Source of the DNA: CAZCWM01 sp964622625
GTDB taxonomy: Bacteria; Planctomycetota; Phycisphaerae; Phycisphaerales; Phycisphaeraceae
Assembly (NCBI GenBank): GCA_964622625.1
Contig: CAZUUQ010000002.1
Location: 19,216-83,215 of the forward strand
DNA length: 64,000 nt
Direction: 5' to 3'
The position numbers were made by a program, and so were the translations under genes. The notes under the pieces were generated by a model. That model worked only from the letters and a program-made list of their open reading frames with translations, ran no database searches and was not told the DNA's origin. Numbering within the stretch: the stretch's first letter is position 1; every line of letters starts with the position of its first letter. Below, piece after piece: positions 1 to 7,843 of the stretch.

Positions 1-1
1 T

Positions 2-1237
2 TACGGGTTCTTCGGCGGCACCGCCACGGCCGCGAACGTCAACATCTGGCACTCGCTTTATGGCATGGATCGCAGGACACAGGTCATCGGCGGCCTGCCC
101 GACGAGATCATCCGCCGACTTCAACGCTGGGGCGGTGTGCGCAACGCCTGCGACGACGGCGAAACGGGCACGTGGGCGGTGGACACGGAGCTGGCGAAGC
201 TGGCGTTCGACGACGTGGTGCTGGGCAGCGGCGTGAAGGTGCTGCTGCACACGTGGTTGGCGGGTGCGGTGGTCGAGGGTCGACACGTCACGGCCGCGGT
301 GGTGGAGAACAAGTCAGGGCGGCAGGCGGTCAAGGCCCGCGTCTTCATCGACTGCACGGGCGATGCCGACCTGGTTCGCCGCGCGGACGTGGACACGCAA
401 CTTGGCAACGGCTCGGGGCACTTTCAGCCTCCGACGCTCTGCTTCCGCGTCGAGGTCAAGCGTGGCCCGGTCGTGCCGCTGCACGAGGTGCAGGCCGAAC
501 TGTTCAGGACGCCGATGGACTACAACGGCCAGCTCTACTCCTGCTTTCTATGGGGTCGTCAGACGCCCGGCGAGCAGCGCGAGTACATGCTTGCCGGGAC
601 GCGCGTGCTGGGCGTGAACGTCGCCGACGCCCGCGACCTGACACGCGCCGAGATCGAGGCCCGCTATCAGATGCGCTGGGTGTACGAGAAAATGCGCCAG
701 ATGACCGGCTGGAGCGATTCACGCCTGACGGACATCGCCACGCAGATCGGCGCGCGAGAAAGCCACCGCATCCTGGCTGACCACCAGCTCACGCGCGAAG
801 AACTGCTCACTGGCCAGCGATTCGACGACGCCATCGCCCAGAGCACCTACCGGATCGATATCCACCACGTGAACGGTCCCGGCATCACCTTCGAGGGGAT
901 CGACGGTCTGCGCGAGATCATCCGTGGCGATCGCACGCGGCAGGTGGAACGATGGGACGGGGCGGAACCCGACGCCCCGCCGCGCGACACGCTGTGCTAC
1001 TTCGTGCCGTATCGCAGCCTGATTCCGCGCGATCTGGATAACGTGCTGACGGCCGGCCGGTGCATCGGCACCAACCACGATGCGGCCGGAGCCACGCGCG
1101 TGATGATCAACGCCATGAGCTTCGGCCAGGCCGCGGGCACAGCCGCTGAGATGGCCGCCCACGACCGCGATGTGCGCCAGGTCGACCCAGCTGCCCTCCG
1201 CGCCCGCCTCAAAGCCGCCGGCGTGCCGCTGCTGTGA
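2..1237 (+). CDS. FAD-dependent oxidoreductase, 5'-partial
   Basis: The reading frame is already open at the window edge, so the N-terminus with the Rossmann GxGxxG is missing; 411 residues are visible. The first visible residues (FGGTATAANVNIWHSLYG) and the C-terminal stretch VPYRSLIPRDLDNVLTAGRC followed by ATRVMINAMSFGQAAGTAAE are typical of the FAD_oxidored family (PF12831). That family is common in planctomycetes and is usually found with secreted or catabolic genes; substrates are mostly unknown. An internal ATG at 65 is not the true start, because homology-like sequence precedes it. The next gene starts 218 nt downstream with its own ribosome-binding site. Family assignment is firm; the reaction is not known. 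Confidence 0.85.
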   Translation, partial: YGFFGGTATAANVNIWHSLYGMDRRTQVIGGLPDEIIRRLQRWGGVRNACDDGETGTWAVDTELAKLAFDDVVLGSGVKVLLHTWLAGAVVEGRHVTAAVVENKSGRQAVKARVFIDCTGDADLVRRADVDTQLGNGSGHFQPPTLCFRVEVKRGPVVPLHEVQAELFRTPMDYNGQLYSCFLWGRQTPGEQREYMLAGTRVLGVNVADARDLTRAEIEARYQMRWVYEKMRQMTGWSDSRLTDIATQIGARESHRILADHQLTREELLTGQRFDDAIAQSTYRIDIHHVNGPGITFEGIDGLREIIRGDRTRQVERWDGAEPDAPPRDTLCYFVPYRSLIPRDLDNVLTAGRCIGTNHDAAGATRVMINAMSFGQAAGTAAEMAAHDRDVRQVDPAALRARLKAAGVPLL

Positions 1238-1455
1238 TCGTTGCTGGCCGCACGGCCCGCGATCCACCGGCAGACGTCACAATGAGACGCGGCCGTCAGG
1301 GAGCGGACATGACGCGCATGCACCAACCGTAACTGCTCGCTCACGCTCGCGGCTCGTAGCGGGGCCTGCCGTGTCGCCTTGCACCACGCCGATCCGTCGC
1401 CACAATGGCCGGCTCGTATCCGCACACCGCATACCCCCCCCAAGGAGTTGCACCG

Positions 1456-2121
1456 ATGGCCCGCAAAAAGGCACTGATCGTCTACGGCGGCTGGGACGGC
1501 CACACGCCCAAGGAGTCGGCCGAGCTGTTCGAAGCGTATCTGAAGCAGAATAATTACGACGTGGTCATGTCCGACACGCTCGACAGCTACACCGATGCCG
1601 AACTGATGAAGTCGCTGCACCTGGTCGTTCCGACATGGACAATGGGCCAGATCACCAAGGAGCAGTCCCAGGGCCTGCGCGAGGCGGTGCGAGGCGGCGT
1701 CGGCTGCGCCGGCTGGCACGGGTGCATGTGCGACAGTTTCCGCAACGACGTGTTCTACCAGTGGATGACCGGCGGCCAGTGGGTCGCGCATCCCGGCGGC
1801 TGCATTCCGCAGTACACCGTGAACATCACGGACAAGAACCACCCGACCACCAGGGGCATCGGCGACTTTGTGCTTCGCGGTACCGAGCAGTACTACATGC
1901 ACGTCGACCCGGCCGTGCGCGTGCTGGCGACGACGACGTTCAGCGGCGAGCACGGCGAGACCGACCTGTACCTGGCCGGCACGGTGATGCCTTACGCCTG
2001 GACGCGGCAGTGGGGCAAGGGCAAGGTCTTCTACGTCGCCTGGGGCCACACGCACAAGGACTTCGACGTGCCCGAAGCCAAAGAGATCATGGGCCGCGGC
2101 CTGCTGTGGGCGAGCCGCTGA
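1456..2121 (+). CDS. ThuA-like domain protein
   Basis: The 221-residue protein is a stand-alone ThuA domain (trehalose-utilisation family, class I glutamine amidotransferase-like fold). It begins KKALIVYGGWDGHTPKESAE and has the characteristic VVPTWTMG, GCAGWHG and YVAWGHTHKDF blocks. ThuA proteins occur in sugar-catabolic operons, where a role in ketodisaccharide or trehalose breakdown has been proposed; the biochemistry is not settled. The start at 1456 is chosen because AAGGAG lies at 1442-1447, eight nucleotides upstream. In-frame upstream ATGs from 1405 lack such a site. It follows the oxidoreductase on the same strand and may share its pathway. Confidence 0.85.
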   Translation: MARKKALIVYGGWDGHTPKESAELFEAYLKQNNYDVVMSDTLDSYTDAELMKSLHLVVPTWTMGQITKEQSQGLREAVRGGVGCAGWHGCMCDSFRNDVFYQWMTGGQWVAHPGGCIPQYTVNITDKNHPTTRGIGDFVLRGTEQYYMHVDPAVRVLATTTFSGEHGETDLYLAGTVMPYAWTRQWGKGKVFYVAWGHTHKDFDVPEAKEIMGRGLLWASR

Positions 2122-2186
2122 TCGCCGGCCGAGCCGGGGGTTGAGGTGGGGCCGGTCGATTGTGAGGCGGGCGGCTTCCTGCTTCA

Positions 2187-3191
2187 ATGGCGGGCATGAT
2201 GATTCGCACCCATGCCTACGCCCGGGCCGGCTTGATCGGCAACCCCTCCGACGGCTACCACGGCAAGACAATCTCCGTCATCGTGCGCAACTACGCCGCG
2301 ACGGTGACGCTCTATGAATCGCCGCGCCTGAATATCCTCGCCGGCCGGCGCGACCATCGCGAATTCGCGGGCATCGACGATCTGCGGGATGACATCCGCC
2401 TGCACGGCTACTACGGCGGCCTGCGGCTCGTCAAGGCGGCCATCAAGCGCTTCAGCGACTGGTGCAACGACAACGGCATCGCGCTGCCGCCGCGCAACTT
2501 CACCGTCGAGTACGACACCAACATCCCCGTCCGCGTCGGCCTGGCCGGATCCAGCGGCATCGTCACCGCCACGCTGCGCGCCCTGATGCGCTTCTACGAC
2601 GTCGCCATCCCCCAGGCTTTGCTTCCCAACGTCATTCTCAGCGTGGAATTCGACGAGCTGAAAATCGGGGCCGGCCTCCAGGACCGCGTGATTCAGGTTT
2701 ACGAAGGCGCGGTGTACATGGACTTCAACAAAGACCACATGCAGCAGCATGGCCACGGACTCTACGAACCGCTGGATCCCGCGAAGCTGCCGCCGCTGTT
2801 TGTCGCCTTCCACGACAACCTGGCCGAGGGCACGGAGGTGACCCACAACGACCTGCGCAGCCGCTTCAACCGCGGCGAACAGAAAGTCCTCGACGCCATG
2901 CGCCGGTTCGCCGACTACGCCCAGCAGGCCCGCGACCTGATCGCCGCCGGACGGGGCCGCGAGATCGGCCCGCTGATGGACGCCAACTTCGACCTGCGCG
3001 CCAGCCTGGTGAACATCAGCGAGGGCAACCGCCGCCTGGTGCGCATCGGCCGCGACCTGGGCGCAGCCGTGAAATTCGCCGGATCGGGCGGCGCGGTCAT
3101 CGGCTGCTACGACGGCGACCCCGATCGACTCACCCGCCTGCAACAGGCCTACAGCGACTTCGGCGCGACGCTTGTTGTGCCTCAGATATAG
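2187..3191 (+). CDS. GHMP kinase, glucuronokinase-like
   Basis: This is a 334-residue sugar kinase of the GHMP superfamily. The N-terminus ARAGLIGNPSDGYHGKTISV resembles plant glucuronokinase. The phosphate-binding loop is PVRVGLAGSSGIVTATLRAL (about residues 113-132) and the C-terminal GHMP motif 3 is KFAGSGGAVIGCY (about 292-304). By family, it would phosphorylate a free sugar or sugar acid at the anomeric carbon using ATP in the cytoplasm. The next gene, 29 nt downstream, is a UTP-dependent pyrophosphorylase. This supports a salvage route from free sugar to sugar-1-phosphate to UDP-sugar. Glucuronate as substrate is inferred from the N-terminal motif; galactose, fucose or heptose are alternatives. 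In-frame ATGs at 2196 and 2199 are possible starts. Confidence 0.8.
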   Translation: MAGMMIRTHAYARAGLIGNPSDGYHGKTISVIVRNYAATVTLYESPRLNILAGRRDHREFAGIDDLRDDIRLHGYYGGLRLVKAAIKRFSDWCNDNGIALPPRNFTVEYDTNIPVRVGLAGSSGIVTATLRALMRFYDVAIPQALLPNVILSVEFDELKIGAGLQDRVIQVYEGAVYMDFNKDHMQQHGHGLYEPLDPAKLPPLFVAFHDNLAEGTEVTHNDLRSRFNRGEQKVLDAMRRFADYAQQARDLIAAGRGREIGPLMDANFDLRASLVNISEGNRRLVRIGRDLGAAVKFAGSGGAVIGCYDGDPDRLTRLQQAYSDFGATLVVPQI

Positions 3192-3220
3192 TGCCCCGTG
3201 TCCAGCACCCGCGCTCGCCC

Positions 3221-4150
3221 ATGACCACGGAGTTCCGCATGGCCCCGCCCGCCTCCGCCCAATCACGCCGTGTCACCAAGGCCATCATCCCCGCCGCCGG
3301 CATGGGCACGCGCTTCCTGCCCGCCACCAAGAGCATGCCCAAGGAGATGCTGCCGATCATCGACAAGCCAGTGCTCCAGTTCGTCCTTGAAGAAGCGGTC
3401 GCCAGCGGCATCGAGGACGTGCTGATCGTCACCGGCCGGGGCAAGCGGGCCATCGAGAACCATTTCGACTTCAACCCCGAACTCGAAGTCTTCCTGCGCG
3501 AAAGCGGCAAGGAGCAACTGGTCGAATCGGTGCGCGACATCGGCGAGCATTGCCGCATCTTCTATATCCGCCAGAAGCAGCAGCTCGGCCTGGGCGACGC
3601 GATCCGCCTGGGCCGCGACCACATGGGCGACGAGCCCTTCGCCGTGCTGCTGGGCGACACGATCATCGACCCGCCGACCGGCTCACCGCCCGGACTGCGG
3701 CAACTGCTCGATGTCTACGAGCAGAAGCAGGCCAGCGTCGTGGCCGTGCACCATGTGCCGCGCGCGTGGGTCAGCCGCTATGGCATCGTGGACGGCCAAC
3801 CCGACGACGGCGACCCGGCCGAGCTGGTCCGCCTGCGGCAACTGGTGGAGAAGCCGCCGGTGGAGAAGGCCCCCAGCGATCTGGCGATCGCCGGCCGCTA
3901 CGTCTTCACGCCGCGGATCTTCGACTGCATCGACCGCACCGGACGCGGCGTGGGGGGCGAAATCCAGCTCACCGACGCCATGAACCTCCTCGCCCAGCAG
4001 CAGCCCATGTACGCCCTGGCCTGGCACGCCAAACGCTACGACATCGGCAACCGCGTCGAGTACGCCAAGTGCTTCCTCGACTTCGCACTCCGCCGCCCCG
4101 ACACCGCACCCGCCCTCCGCGAGCACTTGCAGCAGATGCTGGGACAGTGA
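3221..4150 (+). CDS. galU: UTP-glucose-1-phosphate uridylyltransferase
   Basis: The 309-residue protein makes UDP-glucose (or a related UDP-sugar) from UTP and sugar-1-phosphate. It has the nucleotidyltransferase signature AAGMGTRFLPATKSMPKEML followed by IIDKPVLQFVLEEAV, the GalU-specific LLGDTIID, and the late GGEIQLTDAM and YDIGNRVEYAKCF blocks. Length matches GalU. The start at 3221 puts about 23 residues before the core; ATG at 3239 is an alternative. No strong Shine-Dalgarno is visible. It lies 29 nt after the glucuronokinase-like gene, so UDP-glucuronate synthesis from salvaged acid is possible. UDP-glucose for the polysaccharide genes of this window is the conservative role. Confidence 0.93.
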   Translation: MTTEFRMAPPASAQSRRVTKAIIPAAGMGTRFLPATKSMPKEMLPIIDKPVLQFVLEEAVASGIEDVLIVTGRGKRAIENHFDFNPELEVFLRESGKEQLVESVRDIGEHCRIFYIRQKQQLGLGDAIRLGRDHMGDEPFAVLLGDTIIDPPTGSPPGLRQLLDVYEQKQASVVAVHHVPRAWVSRYGIVDGQPDDGDPAELVRLRQLVEKPPVEKAPSDLAIAGRYVFTPRIFDCIDRTGRGVGGEIQLTDAMNLLAQQQPMYALAWHAKRYDIGNRVEYAKCFLDFALRRPDTAPALREHLQQMLGQ

Positions 4151-4257
4151 GTTGGCGACATACACAGCGGCGCGCCCACCACGAACCATTGTGAGCGAGC
4201 CGTTTGCCTAACTGAATCTCAGTGTGCGAGCGTCCGACAGCGGACGATTGCGGACAA

Positions 4258-4343
4258 TGCCGGTGGAGGGACTTGAACCCACACCCGGGGTGAACCGGAA
4301 CGGATTTTGAATCCGTCGCGTCTGCCAATTCCGCCACACCGGC
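4258..4343 (-). tRNA. tRNA-Leu (anticodon CAA)
   Basis: Read on the minus strand, acceptor strands GCCGGTG and CACCGGC pair over seven bases. The anticodon stem is ACGGA/TCCGT around the loop TTCAAAA, giving anticodon CAA. A long variable arm and the T loop TTCAAGT follow. The 86-nt length and the long variable arm fit tRNA-Leu reading UUG. The T stem as read (GTGGG/CCCTC) has one U-U mismatch. The 3' CCA is not encoded. The gene stands alone between galU (+) and a glycosyltransferase (-). Confidence 0.95.
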
Positions 4344-4449
4344 CAGTGGGCAGTGTTGTCGAATGCGTCATTGTCCGGGCCAGGCTGACGGCAGTCAAGC
4401 CAGCGAGCCGCCTGGCCTGAGTTGCCTGTCGCCAATCACTCATCACTCA

Positions 4450-5649
4450 TCATTCATCACCCGCTTCGTGCAGCAGGGCTTCCAGCCGGTCCACGTGCTG
4501 AACCATCGACAGCTCCTCGGCCAGTCCCGCCGTTGCCGCGGCGCAGCGGGCGCGCTCATCCGCGTCGCTGAGATTCTCCATTGCGTCGGCCAGAGCGATG
4601 ACGTCACGGGCGTCGCCGATGACCCGCCCGCGCGGTCGATGGCCCGGGCCGCTATCCGAAGTGTCCACAATGTAGTCCGCCGCCCCGTTCTGCGCCGTGG
4701 TGATTGCCGGCACGCCCAGCATCAGCGACTCGATGACGACTTTGCTCGATGGATCGAAAAACGTCGGCAGCACCGTCACGTCGGCCGCGCAGTACATCGC
4801 CGCCATCTGATCCGTCGGGCCGATGAACCGCACACGATCGCGCACGTCCAGACGCTGCGCCAGGATCTGGTACCGCCACGCTGTCGTGCCCACGATCAGC
4901 AGCACGACATCAACCCGGCGCTGCTTCAGTTCCGCCAGCGCGTGCAGCAGCGGAATGAGGCCCTTGAGCAGCGGATTCAAGGCCACAAACAGGTATGCCG
5001 GGCGCTTGTCGTCGATGTCCCATGCGCTGCGCATATCCCGTCGCCACGCCTGCCGCTGCGCGGAATCAATCACAGGCATCACCGCGGCATTGGGAATCAC
5101 CGTCATGCGGTCAAGCGCCACGTCATAGTGCCGCAGCAACTGGTCGCGGCCATACCGGCTCACCGGCGCGAACTGCCGCACCACAGGGTCGCGCACCGTC
5201 GTCAACTCCATGTGCAGCAGCCCCCGCTTCTTGCGCGACAGTCGGGCTGCGGCACGCAACACCTTCTGGCCCAGAGTCGATCCGCTGCGCTTGGCGGCAT
5301 TGCGCGCGATCACCTCGCGGTACACACCACTGCGCGGCTGGACCACCCGGGCCGGCACCGTCAGCGTCACCGACAGCGTCGCGTCGTAGCCGCCGGCCGC
5401 CATCGCTTCGATCGCCCACGCCCGAAACTGCCGCAGCGCTCCCAGCGAACGCGTGCCGCCGTGCCCCATCGCCTCGATGGTGATCCCTTCAGCCTTTGAT
5501 TTGTCGGCCGCCATCACTTCCGGCGTCGAGCCCGCCAGGATCGTCACCGCGTGCCCCCGCCGCGCCAGCTCAGCCGCGATCTGAGCCGTCGAGCGTTCGG
5601 CCCCGCCGCCGGACGGGTCGAAGTGTTCGATGACGATGGCGATCCGCAT
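4450..5649 (-). CDS. Glycosyltransferase family 4 (WaaG/RfaG-like)
   Basis: The 399-residue GT-B enzyme begins MRIAIVIEHFDPSGGGAERS, the usual GT4 opening with a glycine-rich acceptor loop. The C-terminal nucleotide-sugar half has FVALNPLLKGL, VRFIGPTDQMAAMYCAADV and DPSSKVVIESLMLGVP (the ExnE region). It would transfer a sugar from an NDP-sugar to lipopolysaccharide core or a surface glycan at the inner face of the cytoplasmic membrane. The start at 5649 overlaps the stop of the GT9 gene as TGATG, so the two are translationally coupled. An extended upstream reading frame runs through GT9 sequence and is rejected. Acceptor and donor are unknown. Confidence 0.85.
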   Translation of the reverse strand: MRIAIVIEHFDPSGGGAERSTAQIAAELARRGHAVTILAGSTPEVMAADKSKAEGITIEAMGHGGTRSLGALRQFRAWAIEAMAAGGYDATLSVTLTVPARVVQPRSGVYREVIARNAAKRSGSTLGQKVLRAAARLSRKKRGLLHMELTTVRDPVVRQFAPVSRYGRDQLLRHYDVALDRMTVIPNAAVMPVIDSAQRQAWRRDMRSAWDIDDKRPAYLFVALNPLLKGLIPLLHALAELKQRRVDVVLLIVGTTAWRYQILAQRLDVRDRVRFIGPTDQMAAMYCAADVTVLPTFFDPSSKVVIESLMLGVPAITTAQNGAADYIVDTSDSGPGHRPRGRVIGDARDVIALADAMENLSDADERARCAAATAGLAEELSMVQHVDRLEALLHEAGDE

Positions 5650-6845
5650 CAGCCCCGCTCCCGTGCCGCCGCATCGGATGGGCTGGAAGCGCCCGACGCC
5701 GCCTCGCCCGTGCGCCGCAGCAGGTCGGCCGCGTGCTCGAAGACCATGTCCGCGTCGATCCCCGTCATGCAGCGATGGTCGATCGGACACCGCTTCTTCT
5801 GACACGGGCTGCAGAACACGTCGATGCGCACGTGGCGGTCGAGGCCGAAGCCCGTCTCGGCCCAGCGTGGATCGGTCGGTCCGAAAATGCTCACCACGGG
5901 CACATTCAGCGCTGCGGCAATATGACGCGGGCCCGTGTCGTTGGTCACCATCAGCCCGCAGCGCCGCACCACGCTCTTGAGCAGCCGCAGGTCGAAGCCG
6001 CGCTGCCCCAGATCAATGATCGGCCGCTTCGCCGCTCCCAGTACCGCCGCCGCGATCGGCCGCTCACGCGGGCTGGCATTGATGGCCGTTACCGCGTCGA
6101 ACCGCTCGGTCAATTTGTCCGCCACGGCCGCGAAACGGTCCGGATACCACATTTTCGCGTCGCCGTAGTTCGCCCCCGGATTAAGCAGCACCAGCGGCCG
6201 CCGATCGCCCACGCGATAGGCGGCCTCGGCCAGCATCGCGTCCGCTTTCGCGTCGTCGACCGGCCTGGTGAATAGCTGCATCGTCGCGTCGGGATTGCCC
6301 GCCCCCAGGTAACGGGCCAAGCCCAAGTAGTAGTCGATCGCCGGCACGGGCACAAAACCGCCCAGCCGCCGCCGAGGCACGAGCCGGTCGGTCAGCAGTC
6401 CGCCGCGGGCGTCGCGGTCGTAGCCGATGCGCCGCGGAATACCCGCCAGCCGCGCCAGCAGGGCCGTGCGAAAACTGTTGGGCAGCAGCACCGCCGTATC
6501 GAACCGCCCCCGCGCCAATCGCGCCGCCAGCCGCAGCGTGCTCTCGCGCCGCTCGTCATCGCTGTGCCGAGGCCGCAACCCCGGCTTCAATCCCGGTTTG
6601 GCCAGCGAGCGTCGGTCGCGCACGCTCACGCACCGGTCAACCCAGGGGCAAGGCTCCAGGATCGGCCGCATGCTCCGCCGCACCAGGGCGGTGATGTGCG
6701 CCTGTGGGTACACCTGCCGCAGCGCTCGCAGCGTCGGTGTGGCCATGACGATGTCGCCCAGCCACGTCGGCATGACCACCAGCAGCCGCCCCGAGGATCT
6801 GGACGGTGCCGTGGCAGCGCGGCCGGCGGCGTGTGATGCACCCAT
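5649..6845 (-). CDS. Glycosyltransferase family 9 (heptosyltransferase-like)
   Basis: The 398-residue protein is of the ADP-heptose:LPS heptosyltransferase family: GRLLVVMPTWLGDIVMATPT near the N-terminus, LLPNSFRTALLARLAG, LLNPGANYGDAKMWYPDRFA, and VTNDTGPRHIAAALNVPVVS then IFGPTDPRW. It ends with a Cys-rich segment (CSPCQKKRCPIDHRC) typical of these enzymes. It would add a heptose-like sugar to lipid A core in the cytoplasm. The ATG at 6845-6843 abuts an N gap, but the same ATG recurs at 7000-6998 beyond the gap, within an identical 55-bp flank, so the N-terminus is probably complete. On that copy a promoter-like TGCTATACT ends 7 nt before the ATG and there is no Shine-Dalgarno. Confidence 0.88.
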   Translation of the reverse strand: MGASHAAGRAATAPSRSSGRLLVVMPTWLGDIVMATPTLRALRQVYPQAHITALVRRSMRPILEPCPWVDRCVSVRDRRSLAKPGLKPGLRPRHSDDERRESTLRLAARLARGRFDTAVLLPNSFRTALLARLAGIPRRIGYDRDARGGLLTDRLVPRRRLGGFVPVPAIDYYLGLARYLGAGNPDATMQLFTRPVDDAKADAMLAEAAYRVGDRRPLVLLNPGANYGDAKMWYPDRFAAVADKLTERFDAVTAINASPRERPIAAAVLGAAKRPIIDLGQRGFDLRLLKSVVRRCGLMVTNDTGPRHIAAALNVPVVSIFGPTDPRWAETGFGLDRHVRIDVFCSPCQKKRCPIDHRCMTGIDADMVFEHAADLLRRTGEAASGASSPSDAAARERG

Positions 6846-7000
6846 NNNNNNNNNNNNNNNNNNNNNNNNNNNNNNNNNNNNNNNNNNNNNNNNNNNNNNN
6901 NNNNNNNNNNNNNNNNNNNNNNNNNNNNNNNNNNNNNNNNNNNNNCCGAGGATCTGGACGGTGCCGTGGCAGCGCGGCCGGCGGCGTGTGATGCACCCAT
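6791..7000. repeat. 55-bp direct repeat flanking scaffold gap 1
   Basis: Positions 6791-6845 and 6946-7000 are identical over 55 bases on either side of exactly 100 Ns. This is the pattern left when two contigs overlapping by an assembly k-mer are joined with a fixed-size gap instead of being merged. The natural sequence most likely has one copy and no gap. Confidence 0.9.
6846..6945. other. Assembly gap (100 N)
   Basis: This is a run of 100 undetermined bases of standard placeholder length. Given the identical 55-bp flanks, it probably contains no real missing sequence. Confidence 0.98.
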
Positions 7001-7007
7001 GTGGGCG

Positions 7008-7016
7008 AGTATAGCA
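7008..7016 (-). promoter_or_regulatory. Extended -10 promoter for the GT9 gene
   Basis: On the minus strand TGC precedes TATACT, an extended -10 element, and seven bases separate it from the ATG at 7000. No good -35 box is seen at 16-18 nt. Transcription would start at or next to the A of ATG, giving a leaderless mRNA. The rest of the intergenic region (7017-7275) contains a perfect 7-bp hairpin at 7172-7189 and the palindrome TGTATACA at 7200-7207; nothing else is recognised there. Confidence 0.45.
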
Positions 7017-7275
7017 GTGCAATGCCCCTTTCAGCCCCCGCTGCCGCCGAGGGATGGCAGGGCACAAGTGCCCCGGAACCAAGGGCATCCCCCCGGCTCT
7101 GCTGGGATACCACCCCCGCGTGCGTGCAACAGTCTGCCGCCGTCGGCCTGCTCAGGGAGAAAGCGCCTGGTCGGTCCTGTTTAGGACCGCGTGGGTAAAT
7201 GTATACACTGGCCCGGTCGATTTTACGCTGGGAGCCTGACGGTCCACTGGGCGCGCGGCAAAGTGCGCTCCTGAC

Positions 7276-7690
7276 CTAGCGGAAGTCGCTCAGCAGTCGG
7301 TCGCAGGACCGCTGGCAGTCGCGGCAGGCTTGGGCGCAGACGCGGCAATGCTCGTGTTCATCCTGATGCCGCTCGCACTCCTCGGCGCACAGGTCGCAGG
7401 CCATGCGGCAAGTATCGATTTGGGCGGCCAGCAGGTGCTGGGCCGGATGCGTCTGACGCGAGAGTATATTTTCCAGTGCACGGCAGACATCGGTGCAATC
7501 CAGATTCAAGCGGATGCACCGGGTCATATGCTGCACCATCTCCTCGCCGAGGCAGGCGTCGGCGCAGGCGGTGCATGATTGCGCAATCCCCACAGGCGGT
7601 GATACACGCGCTCAGAGTGTCGATGGCCAGACCCGGGCGCGGATGCGTGCGGAGCATGTCAGCGGTTACCTGCGTGGCGAAATCCTTCAT
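7276..7690 (-). pseudogene. Cys-rich four-helix copper-binding protein (DUF326/Csp-like), frameshifted
   Basis: Two overlapping frames together encode one DUF326 protein. From ATG 7690 one frame gives MKDFATQVTADMLRTHPRPG and ends its homology at ITACGDCA. The other continues with QSCTACADACLGEEMVQH, then CIRLNLDCTDVC, ACDLCAEECERH and HEHCRVCAQACRDCQRSC to the stop at 7276. The family binds many Cu(I) ions through Cys lining a four-helix bundle. The frames join at about 7585-7590, where GATTGCGCAATC would read through as D-C-A-Q if one more GC dinucleotide were present. This is either an assembly or sequencing error in a GC repeat or a genuine 2-nt deletion. With GC restored the protein is about 138 residues and intact. 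Confidence 0.75.
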
Positions 7691-7843
7691 GTCGAATGTG
7701 GCGTGCAGGTTGCGTGCCACAGCAGCGGTGCTGCGGGCTGCGGCGCATCCCATGTGTTGCCGGGGCGGCTGCTCGTTGGGTGAATATGCCGGTTGAAGCC
7801 TGCGGTTTCCACCCATGCGGCTGGCGGCGTGAGGCCATTCAGT

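Noticed and set aside
997..2271. 424-residue minus-strand reading frame
   Set aside because: It is antisense to the oxidoreductase and ThuA genes, with low-complexity His/Arg/Gly composition and no family match.
2462..3220. Long N-terminal extension of galU
   Set aside because: It is a shadow frame through the GHMP kinase gene with an Arg/Pro-rich composition; GalU homology begins after 3221.
6791..7000. Mobile-element direct repeat or attachment site
   Set aside because: The repeats flank exactly 100 Ns with 55-bp identity and the same is seen at 40147-40356, so both are assembly overlaps.
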